Positions 24,647 through 35,500 of a stretch of 64,000 bases of DNA are shown piece by piece (within the stretch, counting starts at the first letter, position 1; the number at the start of each line of letters is the position of its first letter). The position numbers and the translations under genes were made by a program. This stretch comes from Laguncularia racemosa. Taxonomy: Eukaryota; Streptophyta; Magnoliopsida; Myrtales; Combretaceae. The notes beneath the pieces were generated by a model. The model was not told the origin of the DNA. It worked only from the letters and a program-made list of their open reading frames with translations, and did not search any database. The DNA lies in assembly GCA_037954665.1 (NCBI GenBank), contig JBBMOL010000192.1, forward strand, positions 868,001 to 932,000. The letters run 5' to 3'.

Positions 24647-26940
24647 ATGGCAGGGCAACGGAGGAAGACCCAGAGAAAGGGAGGAAAGGTTAGTTGAGAC
24701 ACTCAAGATGCGATTAAAGATAAGTCGAATTCACACCATAATGATGGGGAGGTACGTGATGTGCCTTAAAACCAAATCCAAATGTATAAGCACACAAAAA
24801 CTAATTGAAGAACCAATTAACAATTCTCAAAAGGGGCATGAGGAACAATTGCCAAATGATGATCATGCAAATAACAAATGAGAATTACAATTCACAATTG
24901 CAAGTTCCGAATTCAATTACACAATACATGATCAAAGGGTATGAAATCAAAATTGAATTAAACCTTAAAAATTGCGTGAATGAAATAACAAAAAGGATAA
25001 ACTAATTCCTCACCAGATATGACTCACTAGTTGGGAATTAGGATAGATTTTACATTGTTGATATTACACACAACAAGGATCAAATCCCACTCGCCACACT
25101 TCAAATCTGAAAAAATATGGTTAAAAAAGAAAGCTTCTACAAACCCTACTTTAGCAAGTATTTATACTTGCTCTAATTAGGGTTAAAATGCCAAAAAATT
25201 ATGTCTATGCCACTAATGTGGCTGGTCCTAATTCAACAAATTACAACAAATCAAAATGCCCCAAAAATGATTACAAAGTAACCGGTTCAAAGAAAAATAA
25301 CAAATACAAAGATGGTCTTCGAAGAGCCGGTTCTTCAAGTCAATTGAGATCATCGCGGTCCATTAGATGTAAGTCTGATGATGTTCCCAATTTGATCAAT
25401 AGTGTAGGTGATTCGGCATCCTATAGAACCGATAAGTGTACCTGTCAGAATGCACAACAATTATATGATACAAAAGTAGATATCAAGTTAACATCCTTAG
25501 GATTTAGTTGTTCATGGAGAATTCCTATAGCTAGGCTTTGTAAGCCCTTAGCTTAGGCTCTAGTGATTAGTCCTGTGGGAATCTGATTCTATCAGTGCAT
25601 GATAATGCTGCAACAAATGCCTCCATAAATTAACAAAGGGAGCCCAAAATTTCGTCTAAGAGCATGCCATACCAAATGCACCCACACAAAATGATGCTTT
25701 GACTAATAATGCAGTTGATGTGTCCACACAGGCTGGTGGCATTCCCTTTAACCTTACTCGATCCTCAAGTAATCTACGTAATTGTGTATATGAAACTAAA
25801 ATCAAATATTTGCACTATTAGCGAGCTCAGTGTCATATATAGGCAAGAGGAGTGCGTATCGAGGACAAGCATTAGAAAGAGAAAATAGAAGACGAATGAG
25901 TAAAATGGTCATTCAATTCACGACATCTGGTGGCCGTCCGTTAACATCAAACCAATCAGCCAAGATGGCATCGGAAATAGGGAAGGCTTGTCGAGATTTG
26001 CTACCACTCTATATTGGGAGAGAGTACAAGTGAAAGCAACAACAAATTTAGATTGTCTCTATTTCAATTGTTTTCTCAATAAAAAGTGAATATGTCATAC
26101 TATCATTATCCTTGTTATTATAACCTATTGCAAGGTGTTTTTAACTTGTATATTACACCCTTGTCTCATTTTTATTTGTAGAATCATTTAAATATTGATG
26201 ACATCACAAAACATCCTGAGAAGTTTCGTGCTGCTGATCGATGGATGGGAAATATCCATAGAAATCATTGAAGTAAAACTAAAAGTTGATGGATAAAGAT
26301 TAGTGATGCAATTCGACCCAAGGGTTTAAGTGATGATGACTGGAAAAAGAAAACAGAGGAATGGAGGAGAGAGATTGTAGAAGAGAAGGAGATTTTTCAA
26401 TAAGGAGATCCATCTGCAAAGGTAATAATAATTTAGTCATGTTTTCTTAAGGTTTTGACTATTTGATGTCATTAACTTCATGATGTCTTGATAAATAAAA
26501 GACTAGGGCAATGAATGGGAAGGTTGCATGTAGGAAAGTAAAATATTTACACAGGTTTGGATCTAGATCATTTGAGAGTAGGAAGAATGAATATGTGAGT
26601 ATTTCATTTAATTTAAGTATATAAGACTGATGAGGATCAATTAGTATCTAAGAGGAAGGAACCAAAATCCCAAGATCCATTACAAGGTATTGAAGGCCCA
26701 ATGACCCAAGCTAAAGCTAAGCAGATGAACAAAGCTTTATAAGGATTAGTCATGGACCTACAAGCGAAGGAACTAAGTTACACTAAATGAGAACTAACAT
26801 TTATCAACTTAATTCATGTTTCTATGGAGAGATGCAAGGATATAGAAGTCTTAGAATAAATTAGTTTGAAAAATAGGAAACTTGAATCGAAAAGGGAGAA
26901 GCACTTGGTTTTATGTGTTATGATTTGTTTTATTTATTAA
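24647..26940 (+). pseudogene. TNPA-like (Ptta/En/Spm) second CACTA gene, interrupted
   Basis: It probably starts MAGQRRKTQRKGG at 24647 and is broken at 24757-25594 by a solo LTR. It resumes with pieces such as RENRRRMSKMVIQFTTSGGR and SAKMASEIGKACRDLLP (25860-26030), then ITKHPEKFRAADRWMGN and a WKKKTEEWRREIVEEKE helix (26190-26400). These match the plant transposase family that includes TNPA, the companion protein that binds subterminal repeats. Stops and intron-like gaps are present. Confidence 0.72.
24757..25594 (-). repeat. Solo LTR inside the TNPA-like gene
   Basis: It runs from TGATGTGCC to TTCTATCA (838 bp) in minus orientation, with an exact TATA near-palindrome at 25153-25172 and the downstream block TGTACCTGTCAGAATGCACA typical of this group. 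The flanking pentamers are GTACG and GTGCA, three of five matching, so the duplication is weak. Length and sequence resemble the E3 LTR (830 bp). Solo LTRs form by recombination between the two LTRs of an insertion. Confidence 0.78.
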
Positions 26941-28068
26941 GTTTGTGTTTTAGTATATTTAGTTAGAAGATTTTGGTCATTAGGAAGGAAGGCCGGCTTA
27001 ACTATGTTTGGAAACTTAGGATATTCTTTTGTCATGTGATAGCATTATATATCATGGCAATAGGTGGAAACAAAAGAGAATAATCATATTATTGAAAACA
27101 TATCATTTCATGGAAAAGCTCTCTCTTGTTCTTTGAGAAAGAACTCCTTAGTTTTCTTCAACACAAATGCTTAAGAAAATCATTGATAGCTTAGGTTTCA
27201 ATCAATAGGAGTGGTTGGGGTCTAGTTACAAATTACAACTTGTTCAAGAATATTCGTGGGAATTTCGATTTCAATTATGATCGACAGGTTCTAGGTTTAA
27301 TATACGTAGAGTTTTGCACATCATTTCGTATCAAAGCTTCGGCTTCTTGAATCAAGTAACATCTATCCTTTATTAATTGTTTGTTCATTCATTCCATTGT
27401 TCTTATTCATAACCTAGAAATTCGTATAAAAAAAAAAATTCTAATTCGGTCATAGAAAGCCTATGGTGATCGACAACAATAGTTTGTTATTTTAGCAAAT
27501 TGAAATCCAATCCTTAATTCTTGTTCCTTGTTCTTGGAAAGTCGTATATAAAAAAAAAAATTAAATTTGGCTATGGAATATTCAATTGCCGATTACAAGA
27601 CAAAAAAAAAATCATGCTTGAAATCACATAATCAAGTGATACAAATACACTTTCCAATTCTTACCTTCAACATTATCTTACCTTTTCCATATTGTAATCG
27701 AATTGCATTGTCTTCCATTACATCTCGGTGCAATATTCCACTTTCCTAACTCGTGTTGTAGATATCTCTTGGCTTGTGTTTTCATTTTTTTGTAGTGAGT
27801 CTTGTCATATCAATTAATTCGTGATTGTATCCTTGCTTGCCATGACTTGGAACCTAAAGTTAATCAATAGATTTGCTTATTAGTTTGCGTTGAGGAAGTT
27901 TCTTAATCTGAGTTCATATCAAAAAATTGTAAGAGCGGATTGTGAGAACATTATTACTGTGAGCTAAACACAAGTGAATTATGAGGACATTACTACTATG
28001 AGCAACAACGTGAGTGAATTGTGAGATATATATTTGTGTTACTAATCTCTTTTCTTGACTATAGAAAT
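26941..28068 (+). mobile_element. Gypsy fragment: LTR end, primer site and leader
   Basis: An LTR-like segment ends at GCACATCA (27323). It is followed 2 bp later by TCGTATCAAAGC (27326-27337), two mismatches from the Met primer site, and by a leader up to the gag start at 28069. Its 5' limit is not resolved. The same TTCGTATCAAA junction occurs at 56808-56818, so the two fragments are from related families. Confidence 0.5.
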
Positions 28069-29035
28069 ATGTCAAGACAAAGTCCAACTAGAGGTGAGAA
28101 TGGAGGAGGGGAAAATCAGTTGATGTTTGATTCGTTGATGAGGGAGATGAAGAGAATTTTAAGTGGTGAGTTAGAACAAATCCATGAGAGGATGGATAAG
28201 ATTAAATGGAGTAGAGAACCGTCTAGTAGTACTACTATTAGGTAAGGTGCGAGTAGACCCTTGAGGGGAGGAGTTAGGATAGAAGAGGTTGAAGAAATGG
28301 ATTCAGGAGAGTATAATTAGATGAGGGAGAGAGGGAACATTCAGAGGTGAGACAGTAACTTGGGAAGTATTAAAATGAAAATACCCTCATTTCAGGGAAA
28401 GAATGATCCAGAGTTGTACTTGGAGTGGGAGAGAAAGGTAGATCGAATTTGAGTGTCACAATTATGCTGAGGAGAAAAGGGTTAAATTGGCTGCAGTTGA
28501 ATTTTCAAATTATGCTAGTGTATGGTGGGACCAGCTAATACGTAATAGACGTAGGTATGGAGAGAGACCTGTTAGTACCTAAGATAAGATGAAGACCATT
28601 ATGTAGAAGCGGTTTATCCCTAGTCATTATCATAGGGATTTGCTTAGGAAGTTTTAGAGGTTGACACAAGGGTCTAAGAGTGTAGAGGACTATTATAAAG
28701 AAATAGAAATAGCCATGATTAGAGCTAGAGTGGAGGATGATGATGAGGCTATTATGGCTAGGTTCATTAATGGGTTGAATAGGGAGATTGCTAACGTGGT
28801 GGATTTGCATCACTACTTAGATATAGAGGAGTTGTTGCATAGGGCGATTAAAGTAGAGAGACAATTGAAGTATAAGAGCAATCTAAAGTCTAGGGCGACT
28901 TCCAACTCTTCATGGAAGTCTAATTGGAAGAAGAATCCTACAGATTCAAAGTTTAAAGAGGACGTGAAGGCTAAGACTTTTTTTCATCTTATTTGGATTT
29001 GTTTAGTTAAGGATATTGTTCCCAAGTTTTGTTGA
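28069..29035 (+). pseudogene. Gypsy gag fragment, broken
   Basis: Gag with N-terminal MSRQSPTRGENGGGE, a charged helix (MKRILSGELEQIHERMDKI), and after stops the conserved gag core: RFIPSHYHRDLLRKF, LTQGSKSVEDYYKEIEIAM, ARFINGLNREIANVVDL and LHRAIKVERQL. This is the capsid-forming region of Ty3/gypsy Gag. At least three in-frame stops and one frameshift (about 28440) are present. It stops at 29035, before any zinc knuckle, where CACTA sequence resumes. Confidence 0.78.
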
Positions 29036-29169
29036 TGTGAAAGCATCATGTTTATGGGGTTCATTTGATTATGTGAGAAAGAAATGTTCATGATATATAT
29101 AATTGTGTATAAACTAAATAGGTGTATGTTGGCTCATATGAAGATTGTGAAAGCAGGTCGAAATCTATG
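29036..29169. other. Junction between gag fragment and CACTA subterminal region
   Basis: It has no coding signal. The exact right boundary of the gypsy fragment is not visible. Confidence 0.3.
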
Positions 29170-29541
29170 CCTATTACAATTACCACGTTTAAACGTTGCT
29201 AATTTGGCTTTATAGTGACATTTTAACGTTGCCAATATATTATTTCACAATGTTTAAACGTCGCACATAATTACCTTTGGCTTAGTCTAAACGTTGCTAA
29301 TGTTACTCTTTTACAATGTTTAAATGTCGCAAATGTATGTTTAACCGCCATTTTTTGCCAGCAATATCTTTATTGTCGGTTTATTACATTTAAACGTCAC
29401 ATATAATAACTTTTAGTTATATGTAAAAGTTGCTGATGTTACTCTTTTAATACATTAAAACGTCACCAATACTACTTAACTACTGCGCTTTTTTGTGTCC
29501 ATTAATTTTTTTAATTGTGGTTTCACTACGTTTAAATGTCT
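29170..29541 (+). repeat. CACTA subterminal repeats, left of E4
   Basis: At least eight degenerate copies of an ACGTTTAAACGT-centred motif, each followed by TGCTAAT, TCGCAAAT or TCACATAT, lie in alternating orientations. Such arrays in CACTA elements bind TNPA-type proteins. E4 interrupts the array at 29541. Confidence 0.8.
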
Positions 29542-30532
29542 TGATGTGCCTAATTCCAAGCTTAAGCACAATCAAAAGAATCAAGGAAAACTCCTCAATT
29601 CACACACACAAAAACCGGTTCACTTGACTAGGTAAATGCGGAAATCCTAAAGCAATGGAATAAAATCCAAAGAGCTCCAATTGCTATTATCAATCCAAAC
29701 AAGTAATCTTCATCAAATAATAAAAATTATAATTGAAACCCACGTGAATCAAATCAAGAAAACAAATGGGTCAAACCGTAAATTCCAATTCCTTCCTTCA
29801 ACTATCCAATTCACGTCACAATGAAGAGAATGATATCATATATCAACACAATCAATCCTATAACAAGCTATTGATCATGAATTGAAAATTAAAACAAGTC
29901 CAAGAACATCCAAATCAACCTAGATATGACGCACTAGTGATGAAATCAAAAACAACAATAAGGAACCGATATTACTCACGATTTCTCCTTGTTGCACTCG
30001 CCACAATTTCAACTCTTGGGATTGAAATTGATAAGAGTTTGGAACCAAGGTATGAACCCTAATTCTCACGTGAAATGTAGTGTTTAATCTACAAAATGAT
30101 TAGCCCCCCAAATCCTCTCTTAAGCAAGTATTTATACTTGCTACTCTTAGGGTTAAAAAGTGCTCAAAATTACAAGTTTGCCACTTTTAAGGTGGCTATC
30201 CCTAAATGAAAATTACAAGGAAATAAAAGTGTCCCAACACCAAAATAGTTCAATAAACATTTACAAGATACAAAATAACATAAGTCTTCATGATCCAATG
30301 CCTCAAAATAGAGAACAATCGCAGCGGGTCTTTGATTATTATCCTAAAAAATGTTCGGTGTCCAACTGAAGTTGTAGGACATTTTGGCATCCCATGGAGA
30401 ATTATAATTGTACCTGTAAGATTATTCTCAACTTTTATTAGAAATAAAGACATAAGGTAAAATATAAGCAATTTGGATAATAATCTAAATTGGGTTCTGA
30501 AGAGGTTGGTAGTGTCAGAAATTTTCCCATCA
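29542..30532 (-). repeat. E4 3' LTR
   Basis: It runs from TGATGTGCC to TTTCCCATCA, 991 bp. The TATA near-palindrome is exact at 30123-30142. It differs from the 5' LTR by scattered substitutions and short indels (for example CAACC|AAAATA present only at 33785), so the insertion is moderately old. Confidence 0.92.
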
Positions 30533-32408
30533 TCTCCTTGGGCTTCTGAAAGATTTGCCATCAAATCTAGAGGATCAGTTGTAGAACTGAACCCTAGTAT
30601 CTCTGTTTTCCTGCTCTTCCGGCTAACCATGGTAGTGGATGGATTCCTGATCTGTTTCTAAAAACCCTGGACCTCAGATGGAGTCATCGGTAATAGAACT
30701 ATGCGTGACTCGCCCATGCTGAACATGTAGGTATTTTCAAACCCATCATGTATCACCCGTCGATCATACAACCAAGGCCGACCCAATAGCAAATGGAATG
30801 CATGCATAGGAACTATATCACAAAGGATCTCATCATGATAGTTCTGCCCGACACTCACAGGAACCTGTGCCCTAAGGGTAACATGCATACTACCTCTATT
30901 ATCCAGCTAATGCAACTGATAAGGACTAGGATGTGGTATAGTAGACAGTTGTAATTTGTCTACCAATGCAGCAGATATAACATTCATGCAACTACCACTA
31001 TCGATGATGAGTACACAAAGGTTACCTCTGATTCTGCAAGAGGTATGAAATATGTTCTCCCTCTAAATATCACTGGTATCAAGAGATGTGGACAAAATCC
31101 TGCGTAACACATTAAGGGGTAGATATTTCCCTTCAGTATGCTCCTCAGGCGCTATAATATTCCTGTAGTGCTGTTGGTAGGTATGTAGGCTCAATCTGAT
31201 CATGATCATCCTCAGTATCCTCTCCAGTGTCTTCCATAACAGTCGTCACCCTCTTATTTGGACACTGTGCAGCCATATGCCCAAATCCCATGCATTTAAA
31301 ACATTTTATCTGGTGCGCTTTTCCACTAGTAGATCCGAGAACAGTTTGCCTCATTTCTGGTGCCATGACCTCTTTACCCTTCCCAGTGGGTAAGTTTTCT
31401 CTTATAATGGTTGGGGTAGTAGTGTCCACTGCTTTTACTCCCTCACCTACCTCCTTTGTTCCTCCTGATCGACTGTCAGCTGAGATGGGTCTATTAACAG
31501 TATTGGGCCTACTGCTTGGAGCCCTAAAGAAGTTGGACCTCCTCTATCTCTCTACTTTTAAGGCCAACTGAATAACCTCATCAAGTGTAGTATAGCGCTG
31601 CAGCTCGACAATACACGCTATCTCATATTTTAGACCTGAGACAAATCGCACTATAGTTTGTTCTGGAAGCTCAACAGACCCACACCTAATCATAAGCGTC
31701 TCAAATTCCTGCACATAATCATCCACTGTTTTGCCCCCCCTGCCTCAAGGTTTGCAGTCGCATAAACAGCTCCTATTTGTAGTGCTCAGAAATGAACCTT
31801 TTCCTTAGCAACCTCTTCATGTCCCTCCAGGTTTAAACCTCTGCCTCTCCATCCCGACGCCTGTTGATGATCAGATTCTTCCACCAAAGTGTAGCATACC
31901 CCACAAATTCAACAGCAACCAATCTGACCCTGGTACTGTCGTCGATCTCATAACATTCGAAGAGACCTTCGACCTTATCCTCCCAGTCTAAGTATTCATC
32001 TGCTGACCCCTTACCATCATAGGATAGCATTTGTAGTTTCACATACTCTAAACCCCGAGGTGGCCTGAAATCCCTATTCTGATTTAGGTTTACCCCAAAA
32101 TTGTCATCCCTTTCTTCCATGTTTAGAAGATGCTCCTCACCCATCCTTCTATTTAAATTCCCATCTCCCACTACTCTGTTTCGATGAAGGTTTTGTGGAG
32201 CTACTCGAGGTGGTGCCTGATGGTTTACCACTAGTGGTTGTGGTAATGTCATCCTATCAATCCTAGTTGCTAGAGTAGCAACTATAGTAGTAAGATCCTG
32301 TAGTTGTTCCTCCAAGGTCCTCCTACTTGCAACATTATGACCCTAACCTCCACCAACCCGACTATTGGCTTCATCACTCATTCCTCCATTCACGCTATTA
32401 TTCGACAT
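30533..32408 (-). pseudogene. E4 gag, zinc knuckle, aspartic protease and Pol tail, broken
   Basis: It starts MSNNSVNGGMSDEANSRVGG at 32408. Gag follows: a helix at 32310-32260, the RGLEYVKLQMLSYDGKGSAD/YLDWEDKVEGLFECYEI core, then after a frameshift at the C7 run 31734-31740, YVQEFETLMIRC and RFVSGLKYEIACIVELQRY. A CCHC zinc knuckle, CFKCMGFGHMAAQC, lies near 31300. The protease has IIDSGSCMNV and LLLGRPWLYDRR (31010-30760), then LPMTPSEVQGF and a TAG at 30658-30660. The tail (LMANLSEAQGDD) runs into the LTR. Stops also occur near 32345, 31833 and 31060. RT, RNase H and integrase are absent. Confidence 0.88.
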
Positions 32409-33070
32409 GTTTGTGGAAGCGATCTATTTGAAGTACTAGTGTAATCTCTAATAATTGTAGCACACTCACTTCACTTCACCACGTTACAAAACTAATTCAC
32501 ACCGCCACTTACACACTACACACACAACACACTAAATCCACACAACAATAATATGTTGCAATCTTTCACTTCCACGGTAGCAACAAACACAATGGAACTA
32601 ACTAAAGATACTCCTCAAAATGGCAAGCAATTAATTCCAACAAGTTAATGTGCAATCAAGGTGATTAATACACAATAACTCTATAGCTTAATGGTTGATT
32701 TGAATTCAAATTAGTTTCCTAATCCTCCACGCCACTTGAAGAAATCTGCTAAGGAAATGACTTTTCCAATTCCGCAATAATGAAGAAACAATATGCACTA
32801 ATTAACAATGCTACAACAAGAAATTCCTCTCCTTCCTCACGTAAACAACACACGGCAAGGATGAAGACAATAACCAAAATTTCCTTTCAAATCAGAAGCT
32901 TCATCTTTCCTCTTCAACAAAGATCAATCACGTAAAGATCAAGGTGACAAAAAAAAAAAAAATTCAATTGTTCCGAACTTCCACTCTCCTACAATTCGAT
33001 TCACAATGGTAAGACAAAAACTTTCAATTCCCAAACTTCAATCGACAAACCCCTTCTCACAAACCTTCAA
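32409..33070 (-). other. E4 leader
   Basis: Untranslated and CA-rich, with blocks shared with the E3 leader (TTAATACACAATAACTC and neighbours). No frame is supported. Confidence 0.65.
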
Positions 33071-33082
33071 GCTCTAATACCA
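33071..33082 (-). other. E4 primer-binding site
   Basis: GCTCTAATACCA is one mismatch from the reverse complement of TGGTATCAGAGC and lies 6 bp from the 5' LTR. Confidence 0.82.
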
Positions 33083-33088
33083 AAAAGA

Positions 33089-34088
33089 TGATGTGCCTAA
33101 TTCCAAGCTTAAGCACAATCAAAAGAATCAAGGAAAACTCCTCAATTCACACACACAAAAACCGGTTCACTTGACTAGGTAAATGCGGAAATCCGAAAGC
33201 AATGGAATGAAATCCAAAGAGCTCCAATTCCTATTATCAATCCAAACAAGTAATCTTCATCAAATAATAAAAATTATAATTGAAACCCACGTGAATCAAA
33301 TCAAGAAAACAAATGGGTCAAACCGCAAATTCCAATCCCTTCCTTCAACTATCCAATTCATGTCACAATGAAGAGAATGATATCATATATCAACACAATC
33401 AATCCTATAACAAGCTATTGATCATGAATTGCAAATTAAAACAAGTCCAAGAACATCCAAATCAACCTAGATATGACGCACTAGTGATGAAATGGAAAAC
33501 AACAATAAGGAACCGATATTACTTACGATTTCTCCTTGTTGCACTCGCTACAATTTCAACTCTTGGGATTGAAATTGATAAGAGTTTGGAACCAAGGTAT
33601 GAACCCTAATTCTCATGTGAAATGTAGTGTTTAATCTGCAAAATGATTAGCCCCCCAAACCCTCTCTTAAGTAAGTATTTATACTTGCTACTCCTAGGGT
33701 TAAAAAGTGCTCAAAATTACAAGTTTGCCACTTTTAAGGTGGCTATCCCTAAATGAAAATTACAAGGAAATAAAAGTGTCCCAAAACCAAAATACAACCA
33801 AAATAGTTCAATAAACATTTACAAGATACAAAATAACATAAGTCTTCATGATCCAATGCCTCAAAATAGAGAACAATCGCAGTGGGTCTTTGATTGTTAT
33901 CCTGAAAAATGTTCGGTGTCTAACTGAAGTTGTAGGACATTTTGGCATCCCATGGAGAATTATAATTGTACCTGTAAGATTATTCTCAAATTTTATTAAA
34001 AATAAAGACAAGGTAAAATATAAGCAATTTGGATAATCATCCAAATTGGGTTCTGAAGAGGTTGGCAGTGTTAGAAATTTTCCCATCA
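33089..34088 (-). repeat. E4 5' LTR
   Basis: 1000 bp, from TGATGTGCC to TTTCCCATCA. The TATA near-palindrome at 33670-33689 carries one substitution. Confidence 0.92.
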
Positions 34089-34093
34089 TGTCT

Positions 34094-34605
34094 CATATAA
34101 TAACTTTTAGTTACGTGTAAACATTGCTAATGTTAGTCTTTTACTACGTTTAAACGTCACTAATATTACTCATTTACCGCGCTTTTTGTGTCCATAATTT
34201 TTTTAATTGTGCTTTTACTATGTTTAAACGTCACATATCATAACTGTTAGTTACGTCAAAATGTTGCTAATGTTAGTCTTTTACTACGTTTAAACATCTC
34301 TTGTATTACTCATTTATCGCACTTTTTTGTGCCATTTAAATTTTTAATTGTCGTTTTACTACGTTTAAACGTCGCGTATTACCTATTTTTAGCAACGTTT
34401 AAGCGTCGCCCCATATAACACATTTAGCTAAGTTTCTACCTTTAACGACATTTATTTTATAAACATTACAAATATTTTTTATGATAGACCTTTGGTGGCA
34501 TGTATTAGCAATTGTTATTAAACGTAGCTAAATCTTTTTTGTGACGCTTATTTCATGTTTAGCAATGTCTATTAAACGTCGTCTAATATTGAATTTGTTG
34601 TAGTG
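34094..34605 (+). repeat. CACTA right subterminal repeats and terminal repeat
   Basis: It continues the ACGTTTAAACGT motif array (clear copies near 34146, 34218, 34285 and 34360) and ends with the terminal repeat at 34586-34605, finishing TTGTTGTAGTG. The left end of the CACTA has far fewer motif copies, so the ends are asymmetric. Confidence 0.85.
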
Positions 34606-35500
34606 TTCTTTACTCTTCGATCATGGTATTTCTTAATTCTCTCCTTATAGAGCTTAGAATTTTTGTATGCTATAGCATGCCATTCATCAAGCTCATTTAA
34701 TTAAAGTTTCCTATTAGTACTTGAACACTCGAGATCCTAATTAGCTAATTTAATGGCCCAAAAGGCTTTGTGTTTAATTTTTACTAATAAATGGCAAGCT
34801 TTCCTATAAACAAATCTGGAGGGAGTAACTCCTACAGGTGTCTTGTAAGTTATCTCATTGGACCAATCCTTCCTATGATGCTCTACAATCTTTTCTAGGA
34901 TTCGCTTAAGGTCCCTATTAGCAACTTCCATCTAACCACTTATTTGTGAATGATAGGGGATAGCTAGTCTATGAGTAACGTCATAGTGTTTAAACACTTT
35001 TTAAAATTGAACATTTCAAAAATGTGTTCTTCGATCGCTAGTAATTGCTTTGAGAGCACCAAATTGAGAAATAAGGTCTTAAGGAACTTTTTTACTACCC
35101 TAGCATTGTAGGTGGGTAAAGCTTAAGCCTTGACTCGTTTAGATACATAATCAATTGCTACTAAAATGTATTTATTCCCATTAGAATTTAGAAATGGCTA
35201 CATGAAATCTATGCCTTATATACCAAATACTTCACATACTAGGATGAGCTTTTATGGCATCTCATCCCTACAAGATATATTTTCTCCTTGTTGACACCTA
35301 TCAAGAAGCTCCACATACCTCTAAGCATCCCTGAAAAGTGTAGGCTAATAGAATCCCGACTCTAGAACCTTATGGGCTATCTTATTGGCACTACGATGTC
35401 TTCTAGTTGGTCCAAAGTGACAATCGAAGTGACAATGACTCAGAATTTTCCATCCTTCTTCGGAGGAAACATATCTTCAAATAAATTAGTCAGCATAAAC
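34606..35500 (-). pseudogene. Athila integrase, core part
   Basis: Minus-strand pieces include YILVAIDYVSK, LKRILEKIVEHHRKDW, TYKTPVGVTPSRFVYRKACH and YKNSKLYKERIKKYHDRR. These are integrase core and post-core motifs of Athila-type Pol. Many stops and frameshifts occur upstream of 34931. The CACTA is inserted right after the KKYHDRR block; the rest is at 15855-16114. Confidence 0.85.

Larger units (their letters stand above)
29542..34088 (-). mobile_element. E4: gag-protease LTR retrotransposon without RT or integrase
   Basis: It has LTRs at 29542-30532 (991 bp) and 33089-34088 (1000 bp), with a primer-binding site at 33071-33082. The exact 5-bp target duplication TGTCT lies at 29537-29541 and 34089-34093. 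Joining the flanks restores a normal CACTA subterminal repeat. The internal region codes on the minus strand for gag with a zinc knuckle and an aspartic protease, then goes directly into the Pol tail and the 3' LTR. It is the least reduced member of the compact group here. Confidence 0.92.
16115..34605 (+). mobile_element. CACTA (En/Spm) transposon carrying nested insertions
   Basis: The left end begins CACTATATGAATTTTTATAT and the right end finishes with the complement of CACTACAACAAATTCAATAT. The flanking triplets are TGC (16112-16114) and TTC (34606-34608), a 3-bp duplication with one mismatch. Subterminal repeats based on ACGTTTAAACGT cluster at the right end. Two plus-strand genes are present as relics: TNP2-like (20844-24570) and TNPA-like (24647-26940). 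Nested pieces include a copia-like LTR, a solo LTR, a gypsy gag fragment and E4. The target is the Athila integrase gene. Confidence 0.9.
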
